Shown here piece by piece: positions 33,219 through 42,436 of a stretch of 64,000 nucleotides of DNA. Under the pieces are notes generated by a model. That model searched no databases and was not told the DNA's origin. It saw only the letters and a list, made by a program, of their open reading frames with translations. Position 1 is the stretch's first letter; every line of letters begins with the position of its first letter. The translations under genes and the position numbers were made by a program. The stretch is from Microbacterium sp. SL75. Its GTDB lineage: Bacteria; Actinomycetota; Actinomycetes; Actinomycetales; Microbacteriaceae. The DNA is taken from the NCBI RefSeq assembly GCF_026625865.1, contig NZ_CP113067.1:620001-684000 (forward strand), read 5' to 3'.

Positions 33219-34151
33219 GTGACGATAGACGCCTCCTCTTCCGCTCCCGGCTGGATCCAGTCGCTGCGCGGCAAGATCCTCGTCGCTCTCGCGGGAGATC
33301 CCACCGGCATGGCCCCCTACGTCCGCGCGATCGCCGATGGAGACGACACCGGCTACTTCGTCGAGAACGGCCCCGCGTGGACCGTGCACGCCGGGATGGG
33401 CACGCTCGTGGCCGGCATCCGGGCCCTTCTTCTCCAGGCCCTGCACCCGGGAGCGCTCGCCGGCGTGCACGACTGGTCGCGCTATCGCGAGGATCCGATC
33501 GGTCGCCTCACCGGCACCGTGCGCTGGGTCATCACGCTGACGTACGGGTCGAGGACGCAGGCGGATGCCGAGACCGCACGCGTCGGGAGGTTTCACCGCC
33601 GCGTGGAGGGCGAGTACGTCGGCGGCGACGGAAGCGAACGCGCGTACACCGCCGAGGCGGCGGACCTCGTCCGATGGGTGCACCTCGCCTCCACCGACGC
33701 GTTCCTCGCCGGACACGAGGTGTCGCGCAAGCCCATTCCCGGCGGACCCGACGCGTACGTCTCCGATTGGGCCACCGCCGGTCGACTCATGCGGGTCGTC
33801 GACCCGCCCCTCACCAGACGAGATCTCCGCGCCGAGATCGACGGCTTCGCCGACCGTGGCGAGCTGCGCGGCGACGAACGCGTGGCCGACGTGGTGAGGT
33901 TCCTGCGCAAGCCGCCGTTCTCCGGGCTCATGGGTCTGTCCTACCGCGTGCTGTTCGCCGCAGCGGTGGCAACCATCCCCGGTCGTTACCGGAAGATGCT
34001 CGGGGTGCGGCGTTGGCCTCTTCCCGTGTTGACGCTGACTCGCGTGATCCTGCGTGTCACCGAGCGCGCGCTGGGCTCGGGCCCCCGCGCCCAGGACATG
34101 GCGCGGCTGCGACTGGCCCGGCTGGAGCGTGACGGACGGGAGGCCGCGTGA
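33219..34151 (+). CDS. MpaB-type oxygenase (DUF2236)
   Basis: A 310-aa member of the MpaB/DUF2236 family, related to latex-clearing-type haem oxygenases. Family signatures are visible: the ALLLQALHPGALAGVHDWSRYREDP block with its His residues, GRLTGTVRWVITLTYGSR, and the DLVRWVHLASTDAFLAGHEV block. The substrate is unknown. The GTG start is six bases after CACGCT. Its stop overlaps the GTG of the DUF1992 gene by four bases, so the two are coupled. Confidence 0.85.
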   Translation: MTIDASSSAPGWIQSLRGKILVALAGDPTGMAPYVRAIADGDDTGYFVENGPAWTVHAGMGTLVAGIRALLLQALHPGALAGVHDWSRYREDPIGRLTGTVRWVITLTYGSRTQADAETARVGRFHRRVEGEYVGGDGSERAYTAEAADLVRWVHLASTDAFLAGHEVSRKPIPGGPDAYVSDWATAGRLMRVVDPPLTRRDLRAEIDGFADRGELRGDERVADVVRFLRKPPFSGLMGLSYRVLFAAAVATIPGRYRKMLGVRRWPLPVLTLTRVILRVTERALGSGPRAQDMARLRLARLERDGREAA

Positions 34152-34705
34152 GCGACGACGCCCGCCAGGCCGCGGAACGCTACCGGCTCGACCGGCAGCT
34201 GCGCGAGGCCGGTCTCGCGCCCGAATCCGCCGAACCCGAGGGACCCTCGCTGGGCTCGACCGCTGCCGAGCGCGCCGCCTTCGTCGAGACCTCGATCCAA
34301 CAGGCGATCCGCCGCGGCGAGTTCGACAACCTCCCCGGCGCCGGCAAGCCCCTCCCCGACCTCGGCAGCTCGCACGACCCCGACTGGTGGATCCGTCGCA
34401 AGATCGAGACCGAACAGCTCACCGGTCTCGGCCCTCCGGCGTTGACCCTGCGCGTCGAGCACGCCGAGTTGGCGGAGCGACTGGATGCCATCGCCCGCGA
34501 ACCCGAGGTGCGCGAGGCGGTCGAAGACTTCAACCGCCGCGTGGTCGAGGCTCGGCGGCAGCTCCAGGGCGGCCCGCCCGTGGTGACGCCGACGGTGGAC
34601 GTCGAGGCCGAGGTGGCGGCCTGGATCGAACGACGTCGCGCACGCGTGGAGGCGGCGGCACGGGCGGCGCCGGAACGACGGCGGCGCTGGTTCCGGCGCT
34701 CCTGA
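34148..34705 (+). CDS. DUF1992 (DnaJ homologue subfamily C member 28 conserved) domain protein
   Basis: A 185-aa cytosolic protein. The DUF1992 core is at about residues 45-110: FVETSIQQAIRRGEFDNLPGAGKPLPD, then DPDWWIRRKIETEQL and PPALTLRVE. The family lacks a J domain in bacteria, and its role (possibly chaperone-related) is unproven. The C-terminal third is a charged helix rich in Arg, ending RRRWFRRS. Translationally coupled to the MpaB gene through GTGA. Confidence 0.85.
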   Translation: MSDDARQAAERYRLDRQLREAGLAPESAEPEGPSLGSTAAERAAFVETSIQQAIRRGEFDNLPGAGKPLPDLGSSHDPDWWIRRKIETEQLTGLGPPALTLRVEHAELAERLDAIAREPEVREAVEDFNRRVVEARRQLQGGPPVVTPTVDVEAEVAAWIERRRARVEAAARAAPERRRRWFRRS

Positions 34706-34846
34706 CCGGCGTTGCTTTCCCCGGCTGACGTCTGGATCACACGATCGGCGCCTGCGCACCCGCTTCGGCATGTAAACGCCGCGTCGTCTCGGAGGACCGT
34801 GCGATGTCGCGGGGCGGTCGGGGGGGGCCGCGGACCCGCCGCGCCG

Positions 34847-35680
34847 TCAGAGCGCTGCCAGCGCCTCCGCGCGCTCGAGCAGCGCCCGGGCCCGAGCGAG
34901 TGCCGGCGCGTACGAGCCGTCGACGGGACCATCGGGGGTCGTCGACAGCAGCGACCGGGCGGCTTCCACGTCGGCGGGTGCGGGTGTGAAGCCGGCGTGG
35001 GCGCCGGGGATGGCGGCATCCCTCAGCGCGAGCGTGCCGGTGAAGCCCATCGCGACGGCGTGGAGCGCGGCATCCCGAGCCTGCTCGACCGGGCCGCACG
35101 GGCCGTCGATGGGTCCCGCGATACCCGCCGCGGCCGAGGCGACGACGAGCTGGGCGCGCGGCCACGACAGCGCGATGCGGTCGGCGGTCATCCCGGTGTC
35201 GCGACGAAAGTCGCCCGTGCCGAAAGCGAGGCGACGGGTCGCGGGGTGGGCGGCGATGGCCGGTGCCGCCAGCAGCGCCGCGGCCGACTCGACCATCGCG
35301 ACGATCGGGGTGCCGGCCGGAAGGGATGCCGCGACGTGAGCCACGTCGTCGGGACCGGCGCACATGGCCAGGACGACCCCGGCCAGGCGATCGTCGAGGT
35401 CACGGCCCAGCGCGAGATCGGCTTCTCCGTCGCGCGTCCCGGCGGCGCTGATGCGCAACCACACCGGGGCGTCGACAGCGGCCCGCCGAGCGCGGTCCCG
35501 GCCCTCGGCCTTTCGCCCCGCGGGGAGGCCGTCTTCGAGGTCGATCACGAGTACGTCGGCCGCGGTCTCGAGACCGCCCGCCAGCGGCGAGCGGAGCATC
35601 CAGGTGCGCGCGAGGTCGACACGCGCCGGGGCGGGGGCGGCCGAAGCCGCCCCCGCCGAGGTGTCGTGCGTCAGGGTCAC
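34847..35680 (-). CDS. HpcH/HpaI aldolase / citrate lyase beta-like (CoA ester lyase)
   Basis: A 277-aa TIM-barrel lyase of the CitE-like family that cleaves malyl- or citryl-CoA-type thioesters or related 2-keto-3-deoxy acids. Visible features are the metal-site strand ADVLVIDLEDGLP, the catalytic-region PIVAMVESAAALLA with its Glu, FGTGDFRRDTG and a late segment FTGTLALRDAAIPGAHAGFTP. Its GTG overlaps the stop of the DctA-type transporter gene by four bases, so the lyase probably acts on a product of the imported dicarboxylate. The CitA/CitB-type system lies divergently upstream. Confidence 0.8.
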   Translation of the reverse strand: MTLTHDTSAGAASAAPAPARVDLARTWMLRSPLAGGLETAADVLVIDLEDGLPAGRKAEGRDRARRAAVDAPVWLRISAAGTRDGEADLALGRDLDDRLAGVVLAMCAGPDDVAHVAASLPAGTPIVAMVESAAALLAAPAIAAHPATRRLAFGTGDFRRDTGMTADRIALSWPRAQLVVASAAAGIAGPIDGPCGPVEQARDAALHAVAMGFTGTLALRDAAIPGAHAGFTPAPADVEAARSLLSTTPDGPVDGSYAPALARARALLERAEALAAL

Positions 35681-37131
35681 GAGCGACCCCGTGCCGCCGT
35701 CTCCGCCTCCGCCTGAGCGCGGAAAGCGTCGAGCGACTGCGTGTCGACGGTGGCCGCGGGGCCCGCGCCGACCTCCGCGGAGGCCTGCTCCTTGGCATCC
35801 GCCGCGGGAGTCGCCGAGTGGTCGTGACCGGTGAGGATCGTCTCGTCGAACGGGATGGTGCCGGCGAGCACCTCGCGGACGCGCTGGCCGTCGTACTGCT
35901 TGGTCCACACGCCGATGAGCATCGTGGCCACCGCGTTGCCCGTGAAGTTGGTGACGGCGCGGGCCTCGGACATGAAGCGGTCGATGCCGACGATGACGCC
36001 GACGCCGTCGACCAGGTCGGGGCGGTAGGCCGACAGACCACCGGCGAGGGTGGCGAGACCGGCGCCGGTGACGCCGGCGGCGCCCTTCGAGGCGATGATC
36101 ATGAAGATCATGAGACCGATCTGCTCACCGATCGACATGGGCGAGCCCATCGCGGTGGCGATGAACAGCGAGGCCATCGTGAGGTAGATCGCCGTGCCGT
36201 CGAGGTTGAAGGAGTACCCGGTCGGGACGGTGATGCCCACGACGGGCTTCGAGACACCGAGGTGCTCCATCTTGGCGATGAGGCGGGGAAGAGCGGCCTC
36301 GGACGACGAGGTACCGACGATGAGCAGGTACTCGCGGCCCAGGTACTTCATCAGCGTGAAGATGTTGACGCGGGTCACGACGTACAGCAGCGTGCCGAGC
36401 ACCACGGCGATGAAGAGGAAGCACGTGATGTAGAAGGCGCCCATCAGGATGCCGAGGCTGATCACGGCCTGGAACCCGGTCTTGCCGACGACGGCGGCGA
36501 TGGCACCGAAGGCGCCGATGGGGGCGAGCCACAGGATCATGCCGAGGATGCGGAAGACGAGCACCTGGAAGTTACGGATGCCCTCGACCATGCGCACGCC
36601 GCGCTCGCCCATGCCCTGCAGGGCGAAGCCGACGAGAAGGGCGATGAACAGCACCTGGAGGATGCTGCCGCCGGTGAAGGCGGAGAAGAACGTGGTGGGG
36701 ATGATGCCCAGGATGAACTCCTGGGTGGAGGTCGCCTCGGCCGCGGGGGCGTCGTACTGGGCGCCCGCGATGTTCAGTCCCTCGCCCGGGTGGATGATGT
36801 TGCCGACGACGAGGCCGATGATCAGGGCGAACGACGACATGACGAGGAAGTAGACCATCGCCAGGCCGCCGATCTTGCCGACCGTGGAGGCCTTGGCGAT
36901 CGAGCCGATTCCCACGACGATCGTGCAGAAGATGACCGGGGCGATCATCATCTTGATGAGGCTGACGAAGCCCTTGCCGATGGGCTCGAGGGCCGTGGCG
37001 AACTGCGGGGCGACCAGGCCCACGATGACACCGGCCACGACCGCGACGATGACGGAGATGTAGAGCCAGTGGTTGCGGTCGATCTTCTTACGCGGCCTGC
37101 CGTCGCGTGTGGTGCGGAGTGAGAGTGCCAT
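35677..37131 (-). CDS. cation:dicarboxylate symporter (DctA/GltP type)
   Basis: A 484-aa membrane symporter taking up C4-dicarboxylates or acidic amino acids with cations. The family repeats are clear: PIGKGFVSLIKMMIAPVIFCTIVVGIG, a Ser-rich hairpin loop VGTSSSEAALPRL, VPTGYSFNLDGTAIYL, and ASKGAAGVTGAG, followed by a helix holding TNFTGNAVAT. The acidic C-terminal tail of about 60 residues is hydrophilic and unusual in length. The start at 37131 is set by AAGGGGAAG at ideal spacing. Divergent from the sensor kinase gene, which probably regulates it. Confidence 0.92.
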   Translation of the reverse strand: MALSLRTTRDGRPRKKIDRNHWLYISVIVAVVAGVIVGLVAPQFATALEPIGKGFVSLIKMMIAPVIFCTIVVGIGSIAKASTVGKIGGLAMVYFLVMSSFALIIGLVVGNIIHPGEGLNIAGAQYDAPAAEATSTQEFILGIIPTTFFSAFTGGSILQVLFIALLVGFALQGMGERGVRMVEGIRNFQVLVFRILGMILWLAPIGAFGAIAAVVGKTGFQAVISLGILMGAFYITCFLFIAVVLGTLLYVVTRVNIFTLMKYLGREYLLIVGTSSSEAALPRLIAKMEHLGVSKPVVGITVPTGYSFNLDGTAIYLTMASLFIATAMGSPMSIGEQIGLMIFMIIASKGAAGVTGAGLATLAGGLSAYRPDLVDGVGVIVGIDRFMSEARAVTNFTGNAVATMLIGVWTKQYDGQRVREVLAGTIPFDETILTGHDHSATPAADAKEQASAEVGAGPAATVDTQSLDAFRAQAEAETAARGRS

Positions 37132-37267
37132 GAGCGACTTCCCCTTTTCTAACGCCTTTGTTGAGTCCGGCGGGGGCGCCGGTCGATGTGACGACTTTGA
37201 TCGACGCCGGACGCGTCGGCGATTTGTGGTCGTATTGTTCACGGCAAGCGCGGAGAAGGGCGTGGTG

Positions 37268-38872
37268 ATGAGACTGAGCGTGGGTGGACGCCTGGCATTG
37301 GTGTCCCTGGGCGTCGTCGTGCTCGTCGCCGGCGTGCTGGCGGCGCTGCTGTCGGTGCAGTTGAACGACTCCGGCCAGCGTGAGGCCGAGAAGGTCACCC
37401 GCTCCGTCGCCGAGACCCTCGCGCACGAGCCCGACGTCGCCGCTCTGGTCGTGCGGCGCGACTCCGGCGCCCTGCAGCCGATGGTCGAGCAGATCCTCCC
37501 CGACGCCGACCTGTCGTTCGTCACGATCATGACGCCCGACGGCATCCGTCTCACCCACCGCAACAGGTCCGAGATCGGCGAGCAGTACCTCGGTTCGCGA
37601 TCGGAGGCGCTTGCCGGCCAGACGCACACCGAGGTCTACGACGGAACCCTCGGGCCCTCGGTGCGCACCATCGCGCCGATCCGCGACGGGGGCGACGAGA
37701 GCGGCGACATCGTGGGCCTGGTCGCCGTCGGCGTCACGCTCGGCGCCGTGCAGCAGGACCTCGCCGCTCGCGCACCGCTGATCGTCCTGGCATCCGCCGC
37801 CATCGTCGGCATGGGGATACTGGGAGCCCTCTACGTCCGACAGAGCGCACGACGCGTGACCGGCTCGTACACGCCCGCCGAGTTGTCGCGTCTCGTCGAG
37901 AGCTACGAGACGGTGCTGCACTCACTGCGCGAGGGGCTCGTGGTCACCGACCGCGCCGGGCGCATCGTGCTCTACAACGACGAGGCCGCCGACCTGCTGG
38001 GCCTGCCCCCGGCCCGCTCGGGGCAGGTATCGCTCGACCCCCGCGAGATCGAGATGGACGCCGGCCTCGCCGAGGCCATCGCGAGCGGTCGACGCATGGT
38101 CGAAGAGACCGTCGTCAACGGGGAGCGGGTGCTGCTGGTCAACCAGGAGGAGGCGCGCGATCTGGCGGGCCGGCGCGCTCCGGAACGCGGTCGGGTCATG
38201 ACCTTGCGCGACCGGTCGGAGCTGCAGGCGCTGCTCGGCGAGCTCGAGGGCGTCCGCACGCTCAGCGACACCCTGCGCTCGCAGACCCACGAACACGGCA
38301 ACCGCCTGCACGCGCTGCTGGCCCTGCTCGAGCTCGGGCGCATCGACGAAGCCCGCCGTCTGATCGTGGCCTCGACCGGCGAACGTCAGGAGCTCGCCGA
38401 CCGCCTGGTCTCGGACGACGAGGACGCCGTGGTGGTCGCCCTGCTGCTGGGCAAACTCGACGAGGCCGCCGAGCGCGGCGTGCACCTCGACCTCGACGTC
38501 GCCGAGCCGGCGCCCGCGCTGCCGCTCCCCGCGGCCGAGGCGGTGACGGTGGTGGGAAACCTCGTCGACAACGCTCTGGATGCCGCGGCGGCCGGCGCCG
38601 AACCCCGCTGGGTGCACGCGGCGCTTCGCGCAGGCGGAGGCGACGTGGTGCTCGAGGTGTCCGACAGCGGCACCGGGTTCGACCCCGCGCTCGCCGATCC
38701 CTTCGCGTTCGGCGCGTCCACCAAGCCGGCGCACTCCGCCGGAGGCCGCGGTGTCGGTCTCGCCCTCGTGCGCGACATCGTCGCGGCGCACGGCGGCACG
38801 CTGCAGGTGGTGGAGGACCCCACGACCGTGCGCGTTTTCCTTCCCGCCGTCGCCGAGGAGGTGGCGCCGTGA
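37268..38872 (+). CDS. CitA/DcuS-type sensor histidine kinase
   Basis: A 534-aa membrane kinase. TM1 spans about residues 8-30 and TM2 about 175-196, enclosing a periplasmic PAS-like sensor domain of the CitA/DcuS kind (VTIMTPDGIRLTHRN). A cytoplasmic PAS domain follows (VLHSLREGLVVTDRAGRIVLYN). The phospho-acceptor is H341 in QTHEHGNRLHA, and the ATPase has NLVDNALDAA, SDSGTGFDP and GGRGVGLALVRD. It presumably senses an extracellular carboxylate. Start set by GAGAAGGG. The response regulator gene overlaps its end by four bases. Confidence 0.93.
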   Translation: MRLSVGGRLALVSLGVVVLVAGVLAALLSVQLNDSGQREAEKVTRSVAETLAHEPDVAALVVRRDSGALQPMVEQILPDADLSFVTIMTPDGIRLTHRNRSEIGEQYLGSRSEALAGQTHTEVYDGTLGPSVRTIAPIRDGGDESGDIVGLVAVGVTLGAVQQDLAARAPLIVLASAAIVGMGILGALYVRQSARRVTGSYTPAELSRLVESYETVLHSLREGLVVTDRAGRIVLYNDEAADLLGLPPARSGQVSLDPREIEMDAGLAEAIASGRRMVEETVVNGERVLLVNQEEARDLAGRRAPERGRVMTLRDRSELQALLGELEGVRTLSDTLRSQTHEHGNRLHALLALLELGRIDEARRLIVASTGERQELADRLVSDDEDAVVVALLLGKLDEAAERGVHLDLDVAEPAPALPLPAAEAVTVVGNLVDNALDAAAAGAEPRWVHAALRAGGGDVVLEVSDSGTGFDPALADPFAFGASTKPAHSAGGRGVGLALVRDIVAAHGGTLQVVEDPTTVRVFLPAVAEEVAP

Positions 38873-39552
38873 TCAGGGTGCTGGTCGTCGACGACGACGC
38901 GCTGGCGTTGGAGCTGCATTCCGCCTACGTCGCTCGAGTGCCCGGTTTCGAGGTCGCCGGTCATGCCGCGGGAGCCCGCGCGGCGCTCACCGCCCTGAGC
39001 GATCCCGAGCGCCGTATCGACCTCGTCCTTCTCGACATGACGATGCCCGACGGCACCGGTCTCGACGTCGCCCGACGCGTGCGCGCGATGGGGTCTCGCG
39101 TTGACATCATCGCCGTCACCGCGGTTCGAGATGCCGCGACCGTGCGCGCGGCGGTCTCGATCGGCGTCGTACAGTACCTCATCAAGCCCTTCGCGTTCGC
39201 CGCTTTCCGCGAGCGTCTCGAGGCGTACCGGTCCTACGTCGAGGGCCTGGATCGCGCGGCGGGAGAGGCGACGCAGTCCGAGGTCGACGCGCTGCTGGGC
39301 ACGCTTCGGACCATCGCTGCCCCGACCCTGCCGAAGGGCCTGAGCGACGAGACGCTGCAGGCCGTGGCGGAGCGCGTGCGCACGGCCTCCGGCGCCGTGT
39401 CCTCGACCGAGGTCGGCGAGAGCGAGGGCATGTCGCGCGTCACCGCCCGGCGCTACCTCGAGCACCTCGCCGACGTCGGTCGCGTCCGCCGCGAACCCCG
39501 CTACGGCGGCCAGGGCCGCCCCGAGATCACCTACGCCTGGCTCCGCGGCTAG
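38869..39552 (+). CDS. CitB/DcuR-type response regulator
   Basis: A 227-aa response regulator, partner of the kinase before it. The receiver has the acidic pocket VVDDDA, phospho-acceptor D56 in LVLLDMTMPDG, and the Lys in YLIKPF. A linker helix leads to a C-terminal helix-turn-helix (STEVGESEGMSRVTARRYLEHLADVG), as in DcuR/CitB/MalR regulators. It probably activates the divergent dctA-citE-like operon. Starts by GTG at a four-base overlap with the kinase gene. Confidence 0.93.
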   Translation: MIRVLVVDDDALALELHSAYVARVPGFEVAGHAAGARAALTALSDPERRIDLVLLDMTMPDGTGLDVARRVRAMGSRVDIIAVTAVRDAATVRAAVSIGVVQYLIKPFAFAAFRERLEAYRSYVEGLDRAAGEATQSEVDALLGTLRTIAAPTLPKGLSDETLQAVAERVRTASGAVSSTEVGESEGMSRVTARRYLEHLADVGRVRREPRYGGQGRPEITYAWLRG

Positions 39553-39594
39553 CGGCGGCCCGCCCTCGTCGAGTGTCCACCGCGGGGACGCGGA

Positions 39595-40680
39595 TCAGAG
39601 GTCGAACGCCGCGCGTACGCCCTCGTTCACCACGACGCCGGCGCGCACGTTCAGGCCCTTGGCCAGGGCGGGATCGGCGGATGCCGCGGCCTCCCACCCC
39701 CGGTCGGCGATGCGCGTGATGTAGGGCAGGGTGGCGTTCGACAGGGCCCGGGTCGAGGTGTGCGGCACCGCGCCGGGCATGTTCGCGACGCAGTAGTACA
39801 GCGAATCGTGGACACGGAAGGTCGGCTCGTCGTGCGTCGTGGGACGCGAGCCCTCGAAACAGCCGCCCTGGTCGATCGCGATGTCGACGAGCACGGAGCC
39901 GGGCTTCATCGCCGCGACCATGTCGTCGGTGACGAGCTTGGGCGCGGCGGCCCCGGGAATGAGCACCGAGCCGATGATGAGGTCGGCGTCGGCCAGCTGC
40001 TCGGCGATCTCGAGGCGGGTCGAGGCGCGGGTCTCGATCGCGCCGCCGAAGCGCTCCTCGAGCTGACGCAGCTTGGGCAGCGAGATGTCGACGACCGTCA
40101 CACGGGCACCGAGACCGAGAGCGTTCGCCGCGGCGTGCTCGCCGGCGACGCCGCCGCCGATGACGACCACCTTGGCCCGCGGGGTGCCGGGCACACCGCC
40201 GGGGAGCAGACCCCGGCCACCCGAGGCGCGCAGCAGGTGGTGGGCGCCCTCGATGATCGACAGGCGTCCGGCGACCTCGCTCATCGGCGCCAGCAACGGC
40301 AGGGCGCGATCGGCGGTCTGCACGGTCTCGTAGGCGACAGCCGTGGTCGCCGCGGCCATGAGCGCATCGGTCAGCGGCCGATCGGCGGCGAGGTGCAGGT
40401 AGGTGAAGAGGGTGAGATCGGCGCGCAGGAACCGGTATTCGGGGGCGATGGGCTCCTTGACCTTGACCAGGAGTTCGGCGCGTGCCCAGGTCTCGTCGGC
40501 GGTGGCGACGATCTCGGCGCCCGCGGCGCGGTACTGCTCGTCGGCGAAGCCGCTGCCCTCGCCCGCGCCCGCCTGGACGAGCACCTCGTGGCCGCGGTGG
40601 ACGAGCGCATCGACTCCCGCGGGTGTCATCGCGACGCGGTTCTCGTTGTTCTTGATCTCGGTGGGCACGCAGACGCGCAT
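39595..40680 (-). CDS. ald: alanine dehydrogenase
   Basis: Interconverts L-alanine and pyruvate with NAD+ and ammonia. The 361-aa length is typical. Conserved segments: VPTEIKNNENRVAMTPAGV at the N-terminus, LLVKVKEPIAPEY with the substrate-binding Lys, TYLHLAADRPL with the catalytic His, and the Rossmann loop VVVIGGGVAGEHAAANA. The ending NMPGAVPHTSTRALSNATLPY is the family signature. A GAGGAGGAA ribosome-binding site precedes the ATG. It is divergent from an Lrp-type regulator, the same arrangement as ald/aldR in mycobacteria. Confidence 0.96.
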   Translation of the reverse strand: MRVCVPTEIKNNENRVAMTPAGVDALVHRGHEVLVQAGAGEGSGFADEQYRAAGAEIVATADETWARAELLVKVKEPIAPEYRFLRADLTLFTYLHLAADRPLTDALMAAATTAVAYETVQTADRALPLLAPMSEVAGRLSIIEGAHHLLRASGGRGLLPGGVPGTPRAKVVVIGGGVAGEHAAANALGLGARVTVVDISLPKLRQLEERFGGAIETRASTRLEIAEQLADADLIIGSVLIPGAAAPKLVTDDMVAAMKPGSVLVDIAIDQGGCFEGSRPTTHDEPTFRVHDSLYYCVANMPGAVPHTSTRALSNATLPYITRIADRGWEAAASADPALAKGLNVRAGVVVNEGVRAAFDL

Positions 40681-40835
40681 GGGTTCCTCCTCGAGCGGAT
40701 GAGCGTTGCGGAGAGAATCGCAGAAAAGCGTGTTTCCGTGGTGTTTCCCCGAAGAAAGGTCGGTATTTACGGCGAGGACGGCGATATCATCGGATACCGA
40801 GGGCTTCTTCGGTCCTCTGAAACGAAGGATCTGCG
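40681..40835. promoter_or_regulatory. ald / Lrp divergent control region
   Basis: These 155 bases lie between the start codons. They are AT-richer than their surroundings (AAAAGCGTGTTTCCGTGGTGTTTCCCC, GGTATTTACGG, GCGATATCATCGG), as expected for Lrp/AsnC-type binding over promoters. I cannot assign exact operator boundaries; CGATATC at about 40783-40789 is the most palindromic core. Confidence 0.45.
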
Positions 40836-41309
40836 ATGGCCGGGGACGATCTGCACCCGCTCGACGCCCGGATGATAGAGCTGCTGTCCGCCGACGCCCG
40901 CATGACGAACGCCGCGCTCGCCGAGGCGCTCGGGGTCGCGGCATCCACCGCTCATACCCGACTGCGGGGGCTCATCGACCGCGGTCTGCTCACCGGCTTC
41001 CACGCCGCCGTCGACCAGAGCCGTCTCGGCCGGGGCCTGCAGGCGATCGTGGGCGTGACGCTACGACCGGGGCAGCGTCAGGAGAGCATTCGCGCGTTCG
41101 CGCACGAGATCCGCCGCCATCCGGACGTGATCCAGCTGTTCTTCCTGGGCGGGGCGGACGACTTCCTCGTGCACATCGCGGTCGACGATTCCTCGGCCGT
41201 GCGCCGCTTCGTCGTCGACCACCTCTCGGCCCGGCACAGCGTGGCCTCCACCCGCACGAGCATCATCTTCGAGTACCACCGCAACGCCCTGGCGGCGGAT
41301 TTCGACTGA
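40836..41309 (+). CDS. Lrp/AsnC-family regulator, probable regulator of ald
   Basis: A 157-aa protein with the two Lrp/AsnC domains. The N-terminal helix-turn-helix reads LDARMIELLSADARMTNAALAEALGVAASTAHTRLRGLIDRGLLTG. The C-terminal RAM domain is an alpha/beta ligand-binding unit containing VIQLFFLGGADDFLVHIAVDD. Placement next to alanine dehydrogenase in divergent orientation suggests it is an AldR-type activator or repressor responding to alanine or a related amino acid. Confidence 0.88.
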   Translation: MAGDDLHPLDARMIELLSADARMTNAALAEALGVAASTAHTRLRGLIDRGLLTGFHAAVDQSRLGRGLQAIVGVTLRPGQRQESIRAFAHEIRRHPDVIQLFFLGGADDFLVHIAVDDSSAVRRFVVDHLSARHSVASTRTSIIFEYHRNALAADFD

Positions 41310-41400
41310 CCCCGCCCGGGTCGATAGTCCCCGGCACGGCCGCCGTCAAGACGGCCGGCGTACCAGACGGCGCCGCCATGATGAGACCCCGGGGGGTTTC

Positions 41401-42309
41401 ATGGTGCTGTCGATCGGCGTAGCCGTCATGTGCGTGGTGTTGGCGATCGGAGTGATCTGCGTGATCCTCCCGCGTATCGGCAGCGCGGGCGCTCTCGGTG
41501 TGTTCCTGAGGGTCGGAGCCCTCTCGGGAGCGGTCTCGGTCGGTGCGGCCGTGCTGGACATCATGGCGTCGAACGGAGCCGGAGACCTGACCCGGGTCGC
41601 CGCCGACACCACGATGATCCTCGCCCCCGCACTGCTGTGCGCCGCCCTCGTCGTGACGCCCGATCGCCCCCTCACCCGATCCCTGCCGATCGCGGTGGCC
41701 GTCGCCGCCGTGGCCGCCCTGGGCTTCACCCTCGCGCCCGCCGCGGTCACGACGATCAAGGCGTTCACCCTCGCCCTCGCCTGCGGCCTCTGCGCCGTCC
41801 TGGCGTTCCGGGCGAGCGCGCTGCCCCGCCGATCCCGCTTCGTGCTCACCACCGCGATGGGCGCATACGCGCTGTACTCCACGGCTCGTGGCGTCCTCTC
41901 GCTCGAGAGCGACTCGTTCGACCCCGTGTTCTCCCCCACCGGTGTCATCGTGGCCGGCATCTCGGCGATGCTGTTGACCGGCGTCTCGATCGTCATCATC
42001 GGCCTGCCCTCCGCGGGTGCCACCGCCGGGGGCCGCCGCCGGGGGGCCTCGATCTCGATCGGCGACTGGAATCTCGCCACCGCCGCCTTCGGCCGCGAAC
42101 GCGTCCGCGTTCTGCTGCTGGATCTGCGCCGGGCCGCGCGAGATCTCGACCCCTCGACCGTCGACTCGCTGCACGGCGTGGAGATCTCTGTGCCGTCGGC
42201 GATATCCGCGCTGCGGGAGCGCTTGGCCGCCGACTACGGCTGGCGCCCCGAGGAGGTCGAGTTGCTCACCGACGCGACACCCCGGCGGCGGCCGCGGATC
42301 ACCGTCTGA
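41401..42309 (+). CDS. membrane protein with a cytosolic C-terminal domain, unknown function
   Basis: A 302-aa protein. About seven hydrophobic segments fill residues 1-205. The C-terminal 95 residues are soluble and begin at a basic stretch GGRRRGASISIGDWNLATAAFG, continuing as a mixed alpha/beta region RVRVLLLDLRRAARDLDPSTV and ISALRERLAADYGWRPEEVELL. The layout resembles membrane sensors with a small output domain, but I find no GGDEF, kinase or HTH motif. No neighbour in the same operon. Confidence 0.6.
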   Translation: MVLSIGVAVMCVVLAIGVICVILPRIGSAGALGVFLRVGALSGAVSVGAAVLDIMASNGAGDLTRVAADTTMILAPALLCAALVVTPDRPLTRSLPIAVAVAAVAALGFTLAPAAVTTIKAFTLALACGLCAVLAFRASALPRRSRFVLTTAMGAYALYSTARGVLSLESDSFDPVFSPTGVIVAGISAMLLTGVSIVIIGLPSAGATAGGRRRGASISIGDWNLATAAFGRERVRVLLLDLRRAARDLDPSTVDSLHGVEISVPSAISALRERLAADYGWRPEEVELLTDATPRRRPRITV

Positions 42310-42436
42310 GCGCTCGCACCCGCACGCGCGTTGCCTCGGCCGCGTCATCGACCGGTGCCGTCGCACGGCTGCTCCGCAACAGGTCCGAGAGCAACCGAGA
42401 GCCCCGAACCGTCGGGCTGCGCACCCGATCGCGGCC

